Shown: in pieces, positions 53,249 through 64,000 of the stretch
Numbering within the stretch: position 1 is the first letter of the stretch
Layout: every line of letters begins with the position of its first letter
Source of the DNA: Wuchereria bancrofti
Taxonomy: Eukaryota; Nematoda; Chromadorea; Rhabditida; Onchocercidae
Length of the DNA: 64,000 nt
Assembly: GCA_005281725.1 (NCBI GenBank)
Contig: SSBO01000007.1
Coordinates: forward strand, 4,994,031-5,058,030
Direction: 5' to 3'
Translations under genes and position numbers: made by a program
Notes under the pieces: generated by a model
Databases searched by the model: none
What the model was told of the DNA's origin: nothing
What the model saw: only the letters and a program-made list of their open reading frames with translations

Positions 53249-55218
53249 CCCTGAAAATGCGAACGAAGATTGCCCCGGCGCAACATCCGCGGATGCAGGA
53301 AAGGTAATTCATGGTTTTGCTTCATTCTTTAGCTTTTCAGTAGCTATTTGGACTACCAAAAACAATGAATGATGTTTCACTTTTTTTTAAATGTTGCATG
53401 TTGACATTCTTATATTCACAATATTTCGTTACTCGTTTTTTTCTCCAGTTAATTTCATGAAAATTTTCCAAATTTCGACCAATTGAACTGATATATAAAA
53501 ACGAAGATTTCTAAAGATAAATTTGCGCCGCTTACAGTAAGCAGTCCCATATGGAACATAATTTTGAAACTTATAATAATTTATTTGAAATTATTTGTGA
53601 AAGTTGCAGGCGCTTTCTTGTACTGGCTGTCCGAACCAGGCACTGTGTGCTTCTGGTCAAATAGGAAAACCAGATATTGATCTTTTGGCAGTTACAGATC
53701 GTTTAAAAAATGTTAGACACAAGATCCTAATACTTTCTGGAAAGGGTGGTGTCGGGAAAAGTGTTGTGGCTGCTAATTTGGCTAGAGCTCTGGCAGTGAA
53801 CGATAAAATGCAGGTAAGAGTGTAATCTTAAAATGAAATCGATTTTTTTTTCTTTTTTTCTTGTTGGTTTGTTAAGATGCAGACAGTTGTTGTTATCAAA
53901 GTACCTAACAAGTAGGTCTTGATGTTTGCACATATTTTTGTCTGTAGAGGAAGTCTTTTGGAATTCAAACGTAGTCTTTGTAGATCATCGCATGTGGATT
54001 ATATTTTTAACACTTCCAATAATTTAAACTTCAAATCTCTGAAGGTCGGACTTTTGGATGTAGACATTTGCGGACCATCACAAGCGCGGATACTGGGCGT
54101 TGAACAAGAAAGCGTTCATGAGAGTGGTGATGGTTGGTGTCCAATTGTTGTAAAAGATAATCTTATAGTAATGAGCATTGCATTCTTATTGCAAGATAGA
54201 TCCGAAGCAGTTATTTGGCGAGGAGCGCGGAAAAATGCTTTGATAAAGCAATTTTTAAAGGTTGATTTCTTGTTGATATCTTTTCCTGTTATTCTTTATG
54301 GTGCAGTAACATCATTCAATTCAGATTTAGGAAACTTCAGTTTAGAGGTGAAATGCATAGAAGAGAAATGTGTTGCCTTGGGTTTATATATGTCTAGTTT
54401 TGATTTGTCAGAATTTTAAGATAATGAAAAGTCAGTCTTGTCGTGAGTATGAATTGTTCCATATACAGGCCCAGAATTCTTTTCTTTATTGCTTTTTTTT
54501 TCGGAGTTAACCATAATGATGTGTGATTCCAAAAACAGTAAGGCTTGTTTTTTTAAATATAATTAATGTGGCCATGAAGTATATTCATTCCTTCGTGAAA
54601 GGTTAGTGTTCAGAACAAAATATTTTCTTTCACTGGACAGAAAACGAGTACCGCCGTGTGATATATGACATTTAAATTTAGGATGTAGACTGGGGAAGTT
54701 TGGATTATTTGTTGATCGATACACCTCCCGGGACCTCAGACGAACATATCTCCATTGTTCAGTTTCTTCTACAAGCAGGTTCTGTAGATGGTGCGATTAT
54801 AGTAACCACACCTCAAGAAATATCATTACTTGATGTCCGCAAAGAAGTTAGTATTTTCCTTATCTTTGATATTATACTTTCTGCACAAAATTTATTCACC
54901 ATGTTTGTATGTTCTGCCGATATCTGAAACCATATTTTTTAGATCAATTTCTGTCGGAGAACAAAAATTAATATATTGGGAGTAGTCGAAAATATGTCTT
55001 CATTTATTTGTCCCTGTTGTTCGAACGTTTCACAACTTTTTCCACGCACAACTGGTGGTGCAGAAATGATGTGCAGTGAATTATCTGTCCCTTTACTTGC
55101 TTCATTACCTTTCGATAGTCACATGGCTAGGTGTGCTGATGCAGGAGAGGATTACTTTGAAAAATATCGCAATTCTGCTCTAGCTAAAGAATTTGAAAAG
55201 CTTGCACAACTCATCTGA
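53238..55218 (+). CDS. nubp-1: NUBP1 (Nbp35) cytosolic Fe-S scaffold ATPase
   Basis: P-loop NTPase scaffold for cytosolic and nuclear iron-sulphur cluster assembly. Five exons: 53238-53303, 53610-53813, 54045-54260, 54682-54846, 54943-55218; 308 residues (human 320). The N-terminal ferredoxin-like motif is intact across intron 1: C-x13-C-x2-C-x5-C ([12 protein letters not shown], then [16 protein letters not shown]). This is diagnostic for NUBP1 over NUBP2. Further motifs: Walker A with the deviant lysine (SGKGGVGKS), [36 protein letters not shown], and the bridging CPCC (FICPCC; human FICPKC). All cluster ligands are present. Intron 1 contains a duplicated copy of the start region. ERCC1 ends 564 bases upstream; the KAS gene starts 528 bases downstream. 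Confidence 0.95.
53343..53375. repeat. duplicated start-codon segment, copy 2
   Basis: Copy of 53216-53248 inside NUBP1 intron 1, preceded directly by a strong acceptor (GCTTTTCAG, ends at 53340). It carries an ATG followed by the same first codons (MNDV), but then runs into unrelated sequence. Confidence 0.88.
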
Positions 55219-55733
55219 ATGAATATTAAGATATTTTGCGCAAACACTAGGAATGAATATGAGTTTTTCATTAAAAGTCGTTATTGAAAGAAAAGCTAGC
55301 TAAAATAATAATGGGAACTGCGTTTTCGATTCTGATCAAGGCAATTGTTTCTCGCATGTTGTTTGTTGTCTATCGCGTTTAATTTGTTTTTTATTTTTGC
55401 GATGTTGTAAGATGTGGCATAAAATTTTCATTCTCTTCATTTCTGATTTTTATGAGCAAACGAAGTGCCTAATTCAAATATAGGTTAGCTTTATTTGAAT
55501 TTCATGTGTTCATTTTAAACCGAAACAAATCAAGGAGTTTAAAATTTAAGGAATCTATGTGGAAAGTACTTTGAATTTGAATTATAAAATCTCCACTGCA
55601 CATGATGTAGTTTACTATTGCATATTATGGTTTTTATAATGTTGGTGCTCATTACTGTATTTTGTGGACATATTTTTGTAGGCATCACTACGTTTGGATT
55701 GGGATTGAAATATTTGAGTTGTGCCCTCACAAT

Positions 55734-55741
55734 ACTTTCAG
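55734..55741 (+). promoter_or_regulatory. trans-splice acceptor of the KAS gene
   Basis: TACTTTCAG ends at 55741, five bases before the ATG at 55747. No upstream exon continues the reading frame convincingly, so spliced-leader addition is likely. Confidence 0.55.
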
Positions 55742-55746
55742 ATTTG

Positions 55747-57971
55747 ATGAAACGAGTTGTGATAACAGGTATAGGTATTGTAAGTCCATTTGGTGTTGGT
55801 AAAAGACTTCTCTTTGACAATTTATTAGCTAATAATGTTGCGCTGCGAAGTGATGAAAAGCTTAAAATAATTGTGGGACGAATTCCGGAATGTGGGAAAT
55901 ATGGTCTTGACTTGAGTCTGTGGACTCCTCGAGAGTTGAAACAAATGAGCAGAGGTAATTCTTGTCGATGTTTCGCGCTCGTCCGTATAGTGACGTTGTG
56001 CATTTCCAAGAATTGTTAATCGGGACTCATTTTTAGCCGACCTTGGCTTAGAATTTCCTATCTGCTTTATGTTAATTTTACAAACGATTAGTTCTTAGTT
56101 TACTTTGTTCTAGGTAGTGTGATAGCGGTAGTTGCAGCAGAAGAGGCGGTGAAAGATGCTGGTTTAAAGGGATGTCACATGGAGGAAACTGGTGTTAATA
56201 TTGGGATGGGGATAGCTGATCTGGAGGTAATTTATGAAGTTGGTAAACAAATTGCAGAAGATAAAGGACGTCGAGTAACACCTTTTTTTATACCACGTAT
56301 ACTGACCAACATGCCAGCAGGGCATGTAAGTATCAAGTAGGTTCATGAAATTGTTTTTTTCCTAAAACAATGCTATTAATCTTGATTCTTTGACTTGAGT
56401 AACTTATAATTCTCCTGGAAAGGGCTCATTATTTTATCTTGTGCAAAAAACATTCATAACATTCATTTAATTCACAGATTTGGTATGCGTGGACCGCAAT
56501 TAAGCTCCTGTACTGCGTGCGCAACAGGTTTGCATAGTGTTGGTGATTCAGCCACATTCATTAGGATGGGTCGAGCGAAACGCATGCTTGCAGGTTCTAC
56601 CGAAGCATGCATCAATAATATAGCAATAACAGGATTCAATCAGATGAGGTTTCCATTTTACTGTATTAACTATATCTGATTAACCTATTCAAATTCCCCC
56701 TTTATGGCCATTATGGAATCTTGAAATTCGTGTATGCTACCACACTTTGCATATATATAGCCTCGTTCACTCATGTACAAGTACTTCAAAACATTTCACT
56801 TTTTTTTTTCATATTTTCATGCCCTTTTTTCTTTACTGCGATCTTTAATTGCGGCCTTGTAGCATTACTGCTCTCTGTCTCTCCTGTTTCGAAATAAATT
56901 TGTTAAGTCGATTTTGATGTTTTTTCTAACTAAAATTTAGAGCATTAACTATGACTTGTTCACGGCCATTTGACAAACGGCGTGATGGATTCGTGTTGAG
57001 TGAAGGTGCTGCAATTTTGGTTTTGGAAGAAATGGAAGAGGCACTTAAACGGGAAGCAAATATCTATGCTGAAATTGTAGGATATGGTGAGCTATTTTTT
57101 AGTTGATTTTATAAATTATGGATTAAATTGCACTGCAGCAATCTTTTGAATAACCATGATTTACATTTTGCTATGGCAGTGAACCTTTTGAAATCATTCA
57201 TAATCAAAATGAGATTCATCTGAAAAAACGTCATATGTTGACCAATACGTGAGAAGATATGAGACCTGCTGATTTTTTAACGTTTTAAGGTGTCGCAAGC
57301 GATGCTTATCATTTAACGACCCCATCAGAAGATGGGATCGGAGCTTTCCTAAGTATGGAACGATGCTTGGCTGACTCATGCATCAATTCAGAGCAAGTTA
57401 CATACGTGAATGCTCACGCAACTTCAACAGTACTTGGTGATCATTCCGAATCACGAGCTATTGCTCGTCTTTTACCTGGCGTTCCAGTTTCATCAATTAA
57501 AGATTGGTTACACTTGTTATTATCTGAACTTCACTGAATCTATATGCACAGATTTATTGTAGATATTATCAAACCTTTAAATGTTACTTTAAAATATCGA
57601 GATTTGGAGACAAATCTCTTAAATGAATTTCATAAACAATTCCATTGTCTCTTAAATGAATTTTAAAAGCAATTTCATTGTTTGTCAGCTGAATTCCCTA
57701 AATCTGTCGACTTAATTTGCGTATTACAGGTCATATAGGTCACACTCTGGCCGCAGCTGGTGCTATCGAAACCGCTATCACAGCAATGTGTGTTGAGGAA
57801 GGAAAACTGGTGGGAAATGCTAAACTGGAAGAAAGCGATATCAAAGAAAATTTACGCTTCCTTAAAAAATCAGAAAGGTGGGATAAGGAACGAGTGGCTT
57901 TGGTGAACTCTTTTGGTTTTGGTGGGTCACATGCTACTTTGTGCCTATCATCAGTGGAAAATTCTTACTAG
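55747..57971 (+). CDS. beta-ketoacyl-ACP synthase (mitochondrial OXSM/KAS II type)
   Basis: Condensing enzyme of type II (mitochondrial) fatty-acid synthesis, which extends acyl-ACP with malonyl-ACP. Six exons: 55747-55954, 56114-56336, 56478-56648, 56941-57086, 57290-57502, 57730-57971; 400 residues. The N-terminus [14 protein letters not shown] matches human OXSM. The catalytic triad is present: Cys in [14 protein letters not shown], His in YVNAHATST, and Lys...His in [16 protein letters not shown], read across the last intron. [10 protein letters not shown] ends the fold. The thiolase fold starts at residue 3, so no mitochondrial targeting peptide is encoded from this ATG. The last intron has a donor beginning AT rather than GT if the conserved motif is kept. 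The trans-splice-like acceptor supports this start. Confidence 0.9.
57615..57680. repeat. imperfect 33-base tandem duplication
   Basis: 57615-57647 and 57648-57680 are near-identical units (TCTCTTAAATGAATTT...CATTG) in the last intron of the KAS gene, the same intron that has the odd donor. Confidence 0.85.
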
Positions 57972-59331
57972 CAATTATGAGTATTAAGAAGTTTTGAAAT
58001 TCGTGCATTGAAATGTTGAGTTTTATTATTTCGAAATTCATTCTGACTTGGGATATAAGCATTTAATGGTCCTACAGTTTGATCGTATAGAGATCACATA
58101 AAAAGTAATATTTTTTGCCTTACATAATATGTCAGAGTGTCCAATCTCAGGGGAACAAATTAAAGCAGTCTTTTTTTCTTAAAAAACTTTTTCAGTTTAC
58201 ATTGCATTTTTCGAAAGAAATTCATTCGAAGCAAAACATATGTGGGATAAGTAGCTTCTAGTGTGTAGATCTATGTGAAGCTAACCCATTAATGAAGATA
58301 CTTGAGCGTATTCTTATCTATTACAGCATTTAAATCGAACAATTTAATCATTTAAATTGAACAATTTAAGCTGCGAAATAGGAAAAGAAAATTATAGCTT
58401 GCCTACTATTGGTGGGAATGTGACGACTTTTTACATACAGAGAAAAAGACTGTATGGCAAACATAGTCACCTTAATTTTTAGAATTTGGTTCTGAAAGAA
58501 GTTAATATCAGAAACGGTTCAATTACAGTTGCTCGACTATTTCTGCAATTATAATTATACTGCTAATGTTGTTTATTTTGTGCAATATCTAGATGAAAAA
58601 AATCGTTCAATATGGTATGCTTCCAGCAGTAGATTCAAAGCAAATTTACGAGGAAGATATTTCCCAGCTTTAAAATGACTTTGAAAATTTTTATGGAAAA
58701 TATTTTGATTATCTAATTTTTAAATCAATCATTTCTTCTGATAAAAAGATTTACCAGTAGTTCGATAAATAATAAGAAGTGACTCCTCATTTTGATTACA
58801 GACAACTCGTCATCATGATTCATGAAATCATAAATGTATGTGCATGTATACTTGGATAAAATTAAGGATATAAATTTATTCGAACTGTAGGTTATGTTTT
58901 AGGACAGTTCATCATCGACCCAATATTAGTTCAATGCTTGTCTAACATTTCCTTCACCATCCAATTTGTGTTAACAGTCCTACCTAAGTATTAAAAATCA
59001 TTATAGTCTCATATGCCTTAAGAACAATTTTCCTTTTAGGATATTTCGTTATTTTCTTATGTTTGCTTTGGATTTAAAAATGAATTGCAGATTTTAAAAT
59101 TGGCACAATAGCCACTGTGCTCTTACCATACTTATTAACAGTATGTGCATATATGCTCGAAGAAGATTTTGGAATCACATTAAATTACGTTGACCATTGA
59201 TTGTTTTTCCATCAGATACTTATAGCAGTGGTCGTTGAATATATTTGTTTCATTTGAAATGTTAGGAGTAATATAATCAGGGGAGTATAATAGCTAAGTA
59301 CACATTTTTCCTAAATTTCCCGATTTCCATT
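57972..59331. other. convergent intergenic region
   Basis: AT-rich spacer between the KAS stop and the synaptotagmin stop. Apart from the 22-base tandem repeat at 58327-58370, no gene or structure was recognised. Confidence 0.5.
58327..58370. repeat. 22-base tandem duplication
   Basis: Two units of CATTTAAAT(C/T)GAACAATTTAA plus one base lie head to tail (58327-58348 and 58349-58370) with two differences. Confidence 0.85.
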
Positions 59332-62192
59332 TCATACCGACAGTTGATGCCATTCAGCAATCTGTTGTCGTGGATTACTCCGTACCTGAAGCCAGTGCTT
59401 ATCATTGGGTCCAATAAAACATTTACCCATCACCTGAAAAAAAAATTTTAAATCAAACATGTAGCTCTAACTTCAAATTACAAAAAGAAAAAGATTAAAG
59501 ACGTGTTTGTTCCATGTGCAGGATTCAATGATTTATAAATAATATACACTGTAATCTGATATTATTAAAAAGAGCGGAAGAATTCAAAGCTATCAACAAT
59601 TTCCACCTTGAAATTATGGTTCTTTCATCAGTAATTTGAGTCGAGACAGAGTTTAAGGTACCTCATTTTTTGTCAGACGATCCCAATCCATGACCACAAT
59701 TTCAAATTTAATATTGTCCAAATCTTGTTCTTCGCTACACGGAAACTCGAAAACAAACGATTCATTGTAAACCGGTGATAGCGTACATTTTTTCACATGA
59801 CTTTTCCTTTTAGAAATTCGCTGCTCTTTATACAGCAAATAAATTTTAACGTATGGATCTGAAATTTAAATAAAAAAAGTAGGAAAATTTAAAGAAATGT
59901 CATGAAGCTAAAAGTGAACTAGATAACAAATGCTTCGAGGATTGAGAAATATTAGGGAATATTTCAAATTACGTAAATTTATGGTATAAGGTGAATTATG
60001 CAATATGTTTGGGGAAGGAATACTGCCAGTCTTCAAAAATTGATAGTAGTTAAGAAATAAATGGATATATGAATAAGTAAAAAAGTAACCTGAATAAATA
60101 AACTATCAAAAAAATTGTTTAAGAATCCAGCTTACCAGCCATTCCACTGACATCCAATTTTGGCAAACCTTTTACTTTAAGCAATACAACTGTAATTCTA
60201 TGTGTAGTTGGCTGATAGCACAATGATAGCAATACTTGTCCACGATTATCATTATTTACGTCCTTTCCACGACCTTCTAGTTTCAATTCCACGGTGATAA
60301 TCTCACTATTCAACAAATTAGCATCTTTTAATGAATATACTGCTTCACCTAGCAGTGTATCTCGACTGTAACGATCAAATGCGATCACCTAAAATGTGTC
60401 ACAAATTTGGAAAAAATATGAGGAAAAAGTGTTGGTCGTAAAGATGACAAGTAAATGAAACAAGCCAGTAAAACAGCTGTTCATGAAAAATAATCAATTC
60501 CAGGAAGAATTAAAGCCTACTGATTGTTCCGTAACACTAGCCTTAATGTTTCTAAATTAATGAGAGTCTTTCTTACCGCAAAATGTAAACTGGTTGTAGC
60601 GAGTTGTAATGTATCCAACCCATACATGGAAAATATTTCATCATACTGCGGATTTCTGGATGCACGAACAAGACGAGTCTTAACATGGTGTTCTTTCTCG
60701 GGTAATAACTGAAGTTTGACATATGGTTCTAGAAGACATTGACCATCGGATGCCACTACTAATTCTGGTAAATTCCGACAACATATTATGTTAACCTGTA
60801 AGCAGTTTGAATTACCTGAATAAGACTCATAAGTACCAGTAAGGATTTAATAGAATATATTGGAAAATATAGAGACATTCTTCAACCAATATTTTCTCAA
60901 GTGCATCTCATTAATGAAGTTTAAAGATATTTATTTGTGTTTGATGCCCAGTGATCCTCAGTTCTCTACAATTGAGAATGAATGACCAGTCGATATGTTT
61001 GTCCTGCACTAAGTCATAAATCATTATATCCTAATCACTTAGTCTCAGCTATTTACCTGTAATGTTGAATTCTCAATGCTGTAATGAAGGGTGAAGTTGA
61101 TAAATCCTCGATCTGGTCCCAGTTCAGAAGGAGACAAACGACTCAACGACTGTGATGGAATAATGGATGATTGAGTTGGTATGACAGGACTGGACATCGA
61201 GCTATCAGAGGAAAATGGTGATGAGAGCGATGACAGTGAGTTTTTCAGACCTCTCGGGCCCTTTTCACTCTCATATTTTAAGGCAACAGCAATGCGCTGT
61301 TCAATTAAAACATTACGTCTCTTAAAACTTGCGTATCGTTGCCGTCGAAGAATGCATACCGACAAAATTGCTAAGTATGCAAAACCAGCTCCACCGATTA
61401 TTAAATACAGGATCACATCTATAATAAGTATATTGGTGAAAGAAAATGAGAGATCAGTATTGTTGCACTAAGCTTGACAATTTGATGGATAAATCAGTAA
61501 TCGTAGTACAATTAAATTTGATGGAAAGTAATCACTTTTTTACTATTTAATATGTTATTTATAATTTTTTATTCATCTTTTAGCATAATTTTCACACAGT
61601 TATTGATAGCCGTTCGTAATCTTTGTTTAGTAAAATGAAAAAGAATTGTCTTCTTTTCTATTTTGTTTTTATCCTTTTTCTCTACTCCAGATTTGTAAGT
61701 TCGATAAAGCAAACAAAATTGGAAATTGCCATAAACATTTTAAATAGGGCAAAGGGAATATTCTTTCCACTTTGTAAAGCTTTAATTGGGGTTCAGATGA
61801 GTAATTTTACTAGGAAGTGTAGAAAATTCATGATAATTTAAATAATTGAACAAAGGCACATCATATCCCCAGCTTACTCCTAATTATTGGATGATGACAG
61901 TACTCTTAAATTTCCACCAGTTACTGTAGTCTTAAAACACTTCTGTGACATATGATTGAATGATAATGAGAGAGAGGGTTGTTTGTATCTTTCAACTGTT
62001 GAGTAGAGATTATAAACTGTAATTCGAGTTTTTATACTAATATAAAAATGATATTAGTATAACGGAATATTTCATCATGCTTTCATGCTTTGTATTTTTA
62101 AGTACCTGATTTGCCAAGTATTCTTTCCTTTTCAAAGAAAGTAACTTACTGGAAGAAAAGTAGAAAGCAGTTGACGGCTTGACTACGACCAT
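59332..62192 (-). CDS. snt-4: synaptotagmin-4/11-type vesicle protein
   Basis: Single-pass vesicle protein with two C2 domains, of the Syt4/11 subgroup. Exons: 62192-62150 (inferred), 61418-61057, 60795-60577, 60388-60136, 59858-59662, 59433-59332; about 391 residues. A 14-residue luminal start ([14 protein letters not shown], strong GTAAGT donor, correct phase) precedes the membrane segment [20 protein letters not shown] and basic CILRRQR. A Ser-rich linker leads to C2A ([49 protein letters not shown]) and C2B ([51 protein letters not shown]). The WHxL end is intact (IAEWHQLSV). C2A has lost most calcium-binding acidic residues (SDPYV to LEPYV; the Asp before FD is Ala); C2B keeps most. The SLHF.V..FDR.SRD block marks the Syt4/11 subgroup. 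Confidence 0.88.
62033..62061. repeat. perfect 11-bp inverted repeat, 7-base loop
   Basis: TATACTAATAT (62033-62043) and its reverse complement (62051-62061), in intron 1 of the synaptotagmin gene as modelled here. Confidence 0.8.
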
Positions 62193-63148
62193 CCCACAAC
62201 CACAAGAGAGCCCAATAAGACGGAACAGGCTTTTGTTTCATCCTCTTGAATCCTCTTGCTAGGCCCACAGGCTATATTGATTTTGCAATCAATTCTGTGT
62301 ATTCCCTAGCCTGAAATGACGTCGTTTTAAAAAGTCCACACAGCCATCCAGTTGAGCTTTTTACCTTCACAAGTTCCTAAGGTACAGCATGTTCCAAGTC
62401 GAAAGTACATCTAAAATTAAAAACTACTCATCTAAATATCACTTCCGTAACACATAAATGAAACTTTTACAGTTTTTAATATGAAACTTCAAACACTATT
62501 AATTTTGATTTTTTTTTTTTGATTTGAATTATCTCCGCCCTTGTCCTTTTGTAAACTTTCATGGCAAAACTCAGCAGTAGATAGGAATTTTACAGAAGTG
62601 AAATATATGGAGATACGGAGAAAGCGCTGCAGAGAAACATGTTCTAAACTGTTCTCACCAAGAAAGACTTGCGAATATCACTCTTCTTCTTGAATTATTA
62701 GCAAATGATTTAATCAAAACTGTGATTGAGTGTTTGACAAGAGGTAATGATAAAAATGTTGATGAGTGAGTTGTGAGTTACGCTTTTGCATACCCACTTC
62801 TAAGCTATTTACTCATATTTCAAGCTGTCAAACAAATAGCTTTAAGACAATAAAAAACCTCTTGCCGGTTGATCTCAATTTTAAAATTTTATCTTTATTT
62901 CTATCGAATATCTTCAAACGAAAGCAGCATAAATTTTGCTCATATTCATGACCAACCAAAGTTGGTCATACAATTTGAAATGCTTTTTGGGGGATGACCA
63001 AGAAAAACATTAATTTCATTTGCCAGTAGAACTTCAAATTCCATACATTTTACTGGTATTAAGATTTTTGTGGTGATTCAGCGAGGACGCAATAAAGAGT
63101 AGTGTTCTAAAACTTTAAAGGCATCATTCTCTGTTCATCTAAATTTAG
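62193..63148. other. upstream flank of the synaptotagmin gene
   Basis: Presumed 5' region of the minus-strand synaptotagmin gene. No other gene was recognised and no promoter motif can be named. Confidence 0.45.
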
Positions 63149-63424
63149 ATGAAAACATTTGTGAAATATATTTCAAACGAATCATCAGATATCTATGCAT
63201 GTTTATCAATAATTCAATCAATACAACAATATGTCATAACAAAACTGGAAGGATTACTCTATAAAGACGGTTCTTCTAATAGCTGTGGTATCAAATTTCC
63301 AAATCCTGAATTTAGAAAATTTCAGCAAGAAACAAATAGTAAGGCAGTGCAGCGCGAGCAATTTGAACGCATGCTTCGTATCTTGAAAACTTCTAGCAAA
63401 TCTGAAATCAAATTCCACCAATAA
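63149..63424 (+). CDS. hypothetical 91-residue protein or terminal exon
   Basis: An open frame starting at an ATG directly after an acceptor-like AAATTTAG and ending CACCAATAA. The composition is mixed and protein-like (IYACLSIIQSIQQYVITKL, FPNPEFRKFQQETNSK, REQFERMLRILK), with a probable C-terminal helix. No family is recognised. It could be a small trans-spliced gene or the last exon of one. Its stop is only 21 bases from the stop of the convergent minus-strand gene, which lowers confidence in one of the two. Confidence 0.35.
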   Translation: MKTFVKYISNESSDIYACLSIIQSIQQYVITKLEGLLYKDGSSNSCGIKFPNPEFRKFQQETNSKAVQREQFERMLRILKTSSKSEIKFHQ

Positions 63425-63445
63425 CGCTAAGACGCTGTTACAGTA

Positions 63446-64000
63446 TTAAGATTTATATTGCATGGATATTATCCTATCTTCACCGTTCTTCAATACTGCT
63501 GTTATTCCATACCAAGCATTAACTGGCTTAGCACAGAAATAATTTGACCAAATTTGATCAATAACTGAAATATCTTCATCTGCAAAAAAATTCAGCATAA
63601 CTTCCTGTAATTAATATTACATTACGCACTACACTTCTTAAAATCTCACAACACCTCTCGACATCACATACCTGCACCAGTGATAAATAAGAGAAAGAAA
63701 ATGCATCATCGATTAGTTTTAAAATTTTTAAAAACCTTATTCGGAGAATAGCGGTTAGTTTTTACATTCGTTTTTGGCAGTTCATAAAGTTAACATTATA
63801 TTCAACCATTCATCTTCGTCCATTTAAAAAGTCTCAACTCTACAGTCATTAAGATCGAAAAAGCATCGTCTTGAAAGCTATCAATTCTACGACTGCATCC
63901 GCCCTATTTATTCTATAGGACAAAACACTTGCAAATTCTCGATCATCTGATGTAATTAAACAGAGAGATTGTATTGCGGTTATAATAAAAAGTAATCAAT
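63446..64000 (-). CDS. 3' end of an unrecognised minus-strand gene, runs off the window
   Basis: The last exon, 63604-63446, begins after ATTACAG and encodes 52 residues, including VMLNFFADEDISVIDQIW and KPVNAWYGITAVLKNGEDR. The preceding exon ends at 63672 with a strong donor (GTGCAG/GTATGT) and reads KLIDDAFSFSYLSLVQ; the 67-base intron keeps phase. A further coding-like stretch is open from about 63856 to the window edge (TSDDREFASVLSYRINRAD); its joining splice sites are not resolved. No family is recognised with confidence. Confidence 0.5.

Overview
The window looks like nuclear DNA from a nematode, most likely a spirurid/filarial (clade III) species. It is AT-rich. The proteins are animal-type and split into short exons with GTAAGT/GTGAGT-like donors and TTTCAG-like acceptors, and isolated acceptors sit a few bases before several start codons, as expected for spliced-leader trans-splicing. 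The species cannot be fixed from sequence alone. I saw no rRNA, tRNA, CRISPR array or intact transposon.

Layout: 1-6337 is mostly non-coding. 6338-21742 (-) is a long-intron ESRP/Fusilli (SYM-2-like) splicing regulator with 11 recognisable exons. 22-26 kb is intergenic with one unexplained coding-like block. 26.2-28.1 kb (+) is a WAC-like WW/coiled-coil protein. 28.6-30.3 kb (-) holds two small mitochondrial genes, MIX23 and MIC10, head to tail. 31.4-33.8 kb (+) is a PTP1B/TCPTP-type tyrosine phosphatase with a C-terminal membrane anchor. 35.3-38.5 kb (+) is the RAE1 nucleoporin/mRNA export factor (npp-17). 43.2-46.6 kb (-) is a neuronal calcium sensor (ncs-2-like). 48.3-58.0 kb (+) holds four genes in a row: katanin p60 (mei-1-like), ERCC1, NUBP1 and a KAS/OXSM ketoacyl-ACP synthase. 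59.3-62.2 kb (-) is a synaptotagmin-4-type protein. The last 600 bases hold the 3' end of an unrecognised minus-strand gene.

The genes serve general cell biology (splicing, mRNA export, microtubule severing, DNA repair, Fe-S assembly, mitochondrial fatty-acid synthesis, cristae organisation) plus two neuronal calcium-pathway proteins. The four plus-strand genes at 48-58 kb are about 0.53-0.57 kb apart and at least two starts have a close trans-splice-like acceptor, so an operon is possible. From memory, C. elegans npp-17, ncs-2, nubp-1, ercc-1 and an OXSM-like gene all come from cosmid F10G8, which suggests conserved synteny.

I did not find a clearly new system. The most unusual signals are splice-site anomalies: two phase-supported GC-AG introns and one apparent non-AG acceptor in the ESRP gene, an apparent AT donor in the KAS gene, and a perfect hairpin over a 5' splice site in the phosphatase gene. 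There is also a duplicated start-codon segment in NUBP1, a G19 tract, and several coding-like islands that I could not assign.
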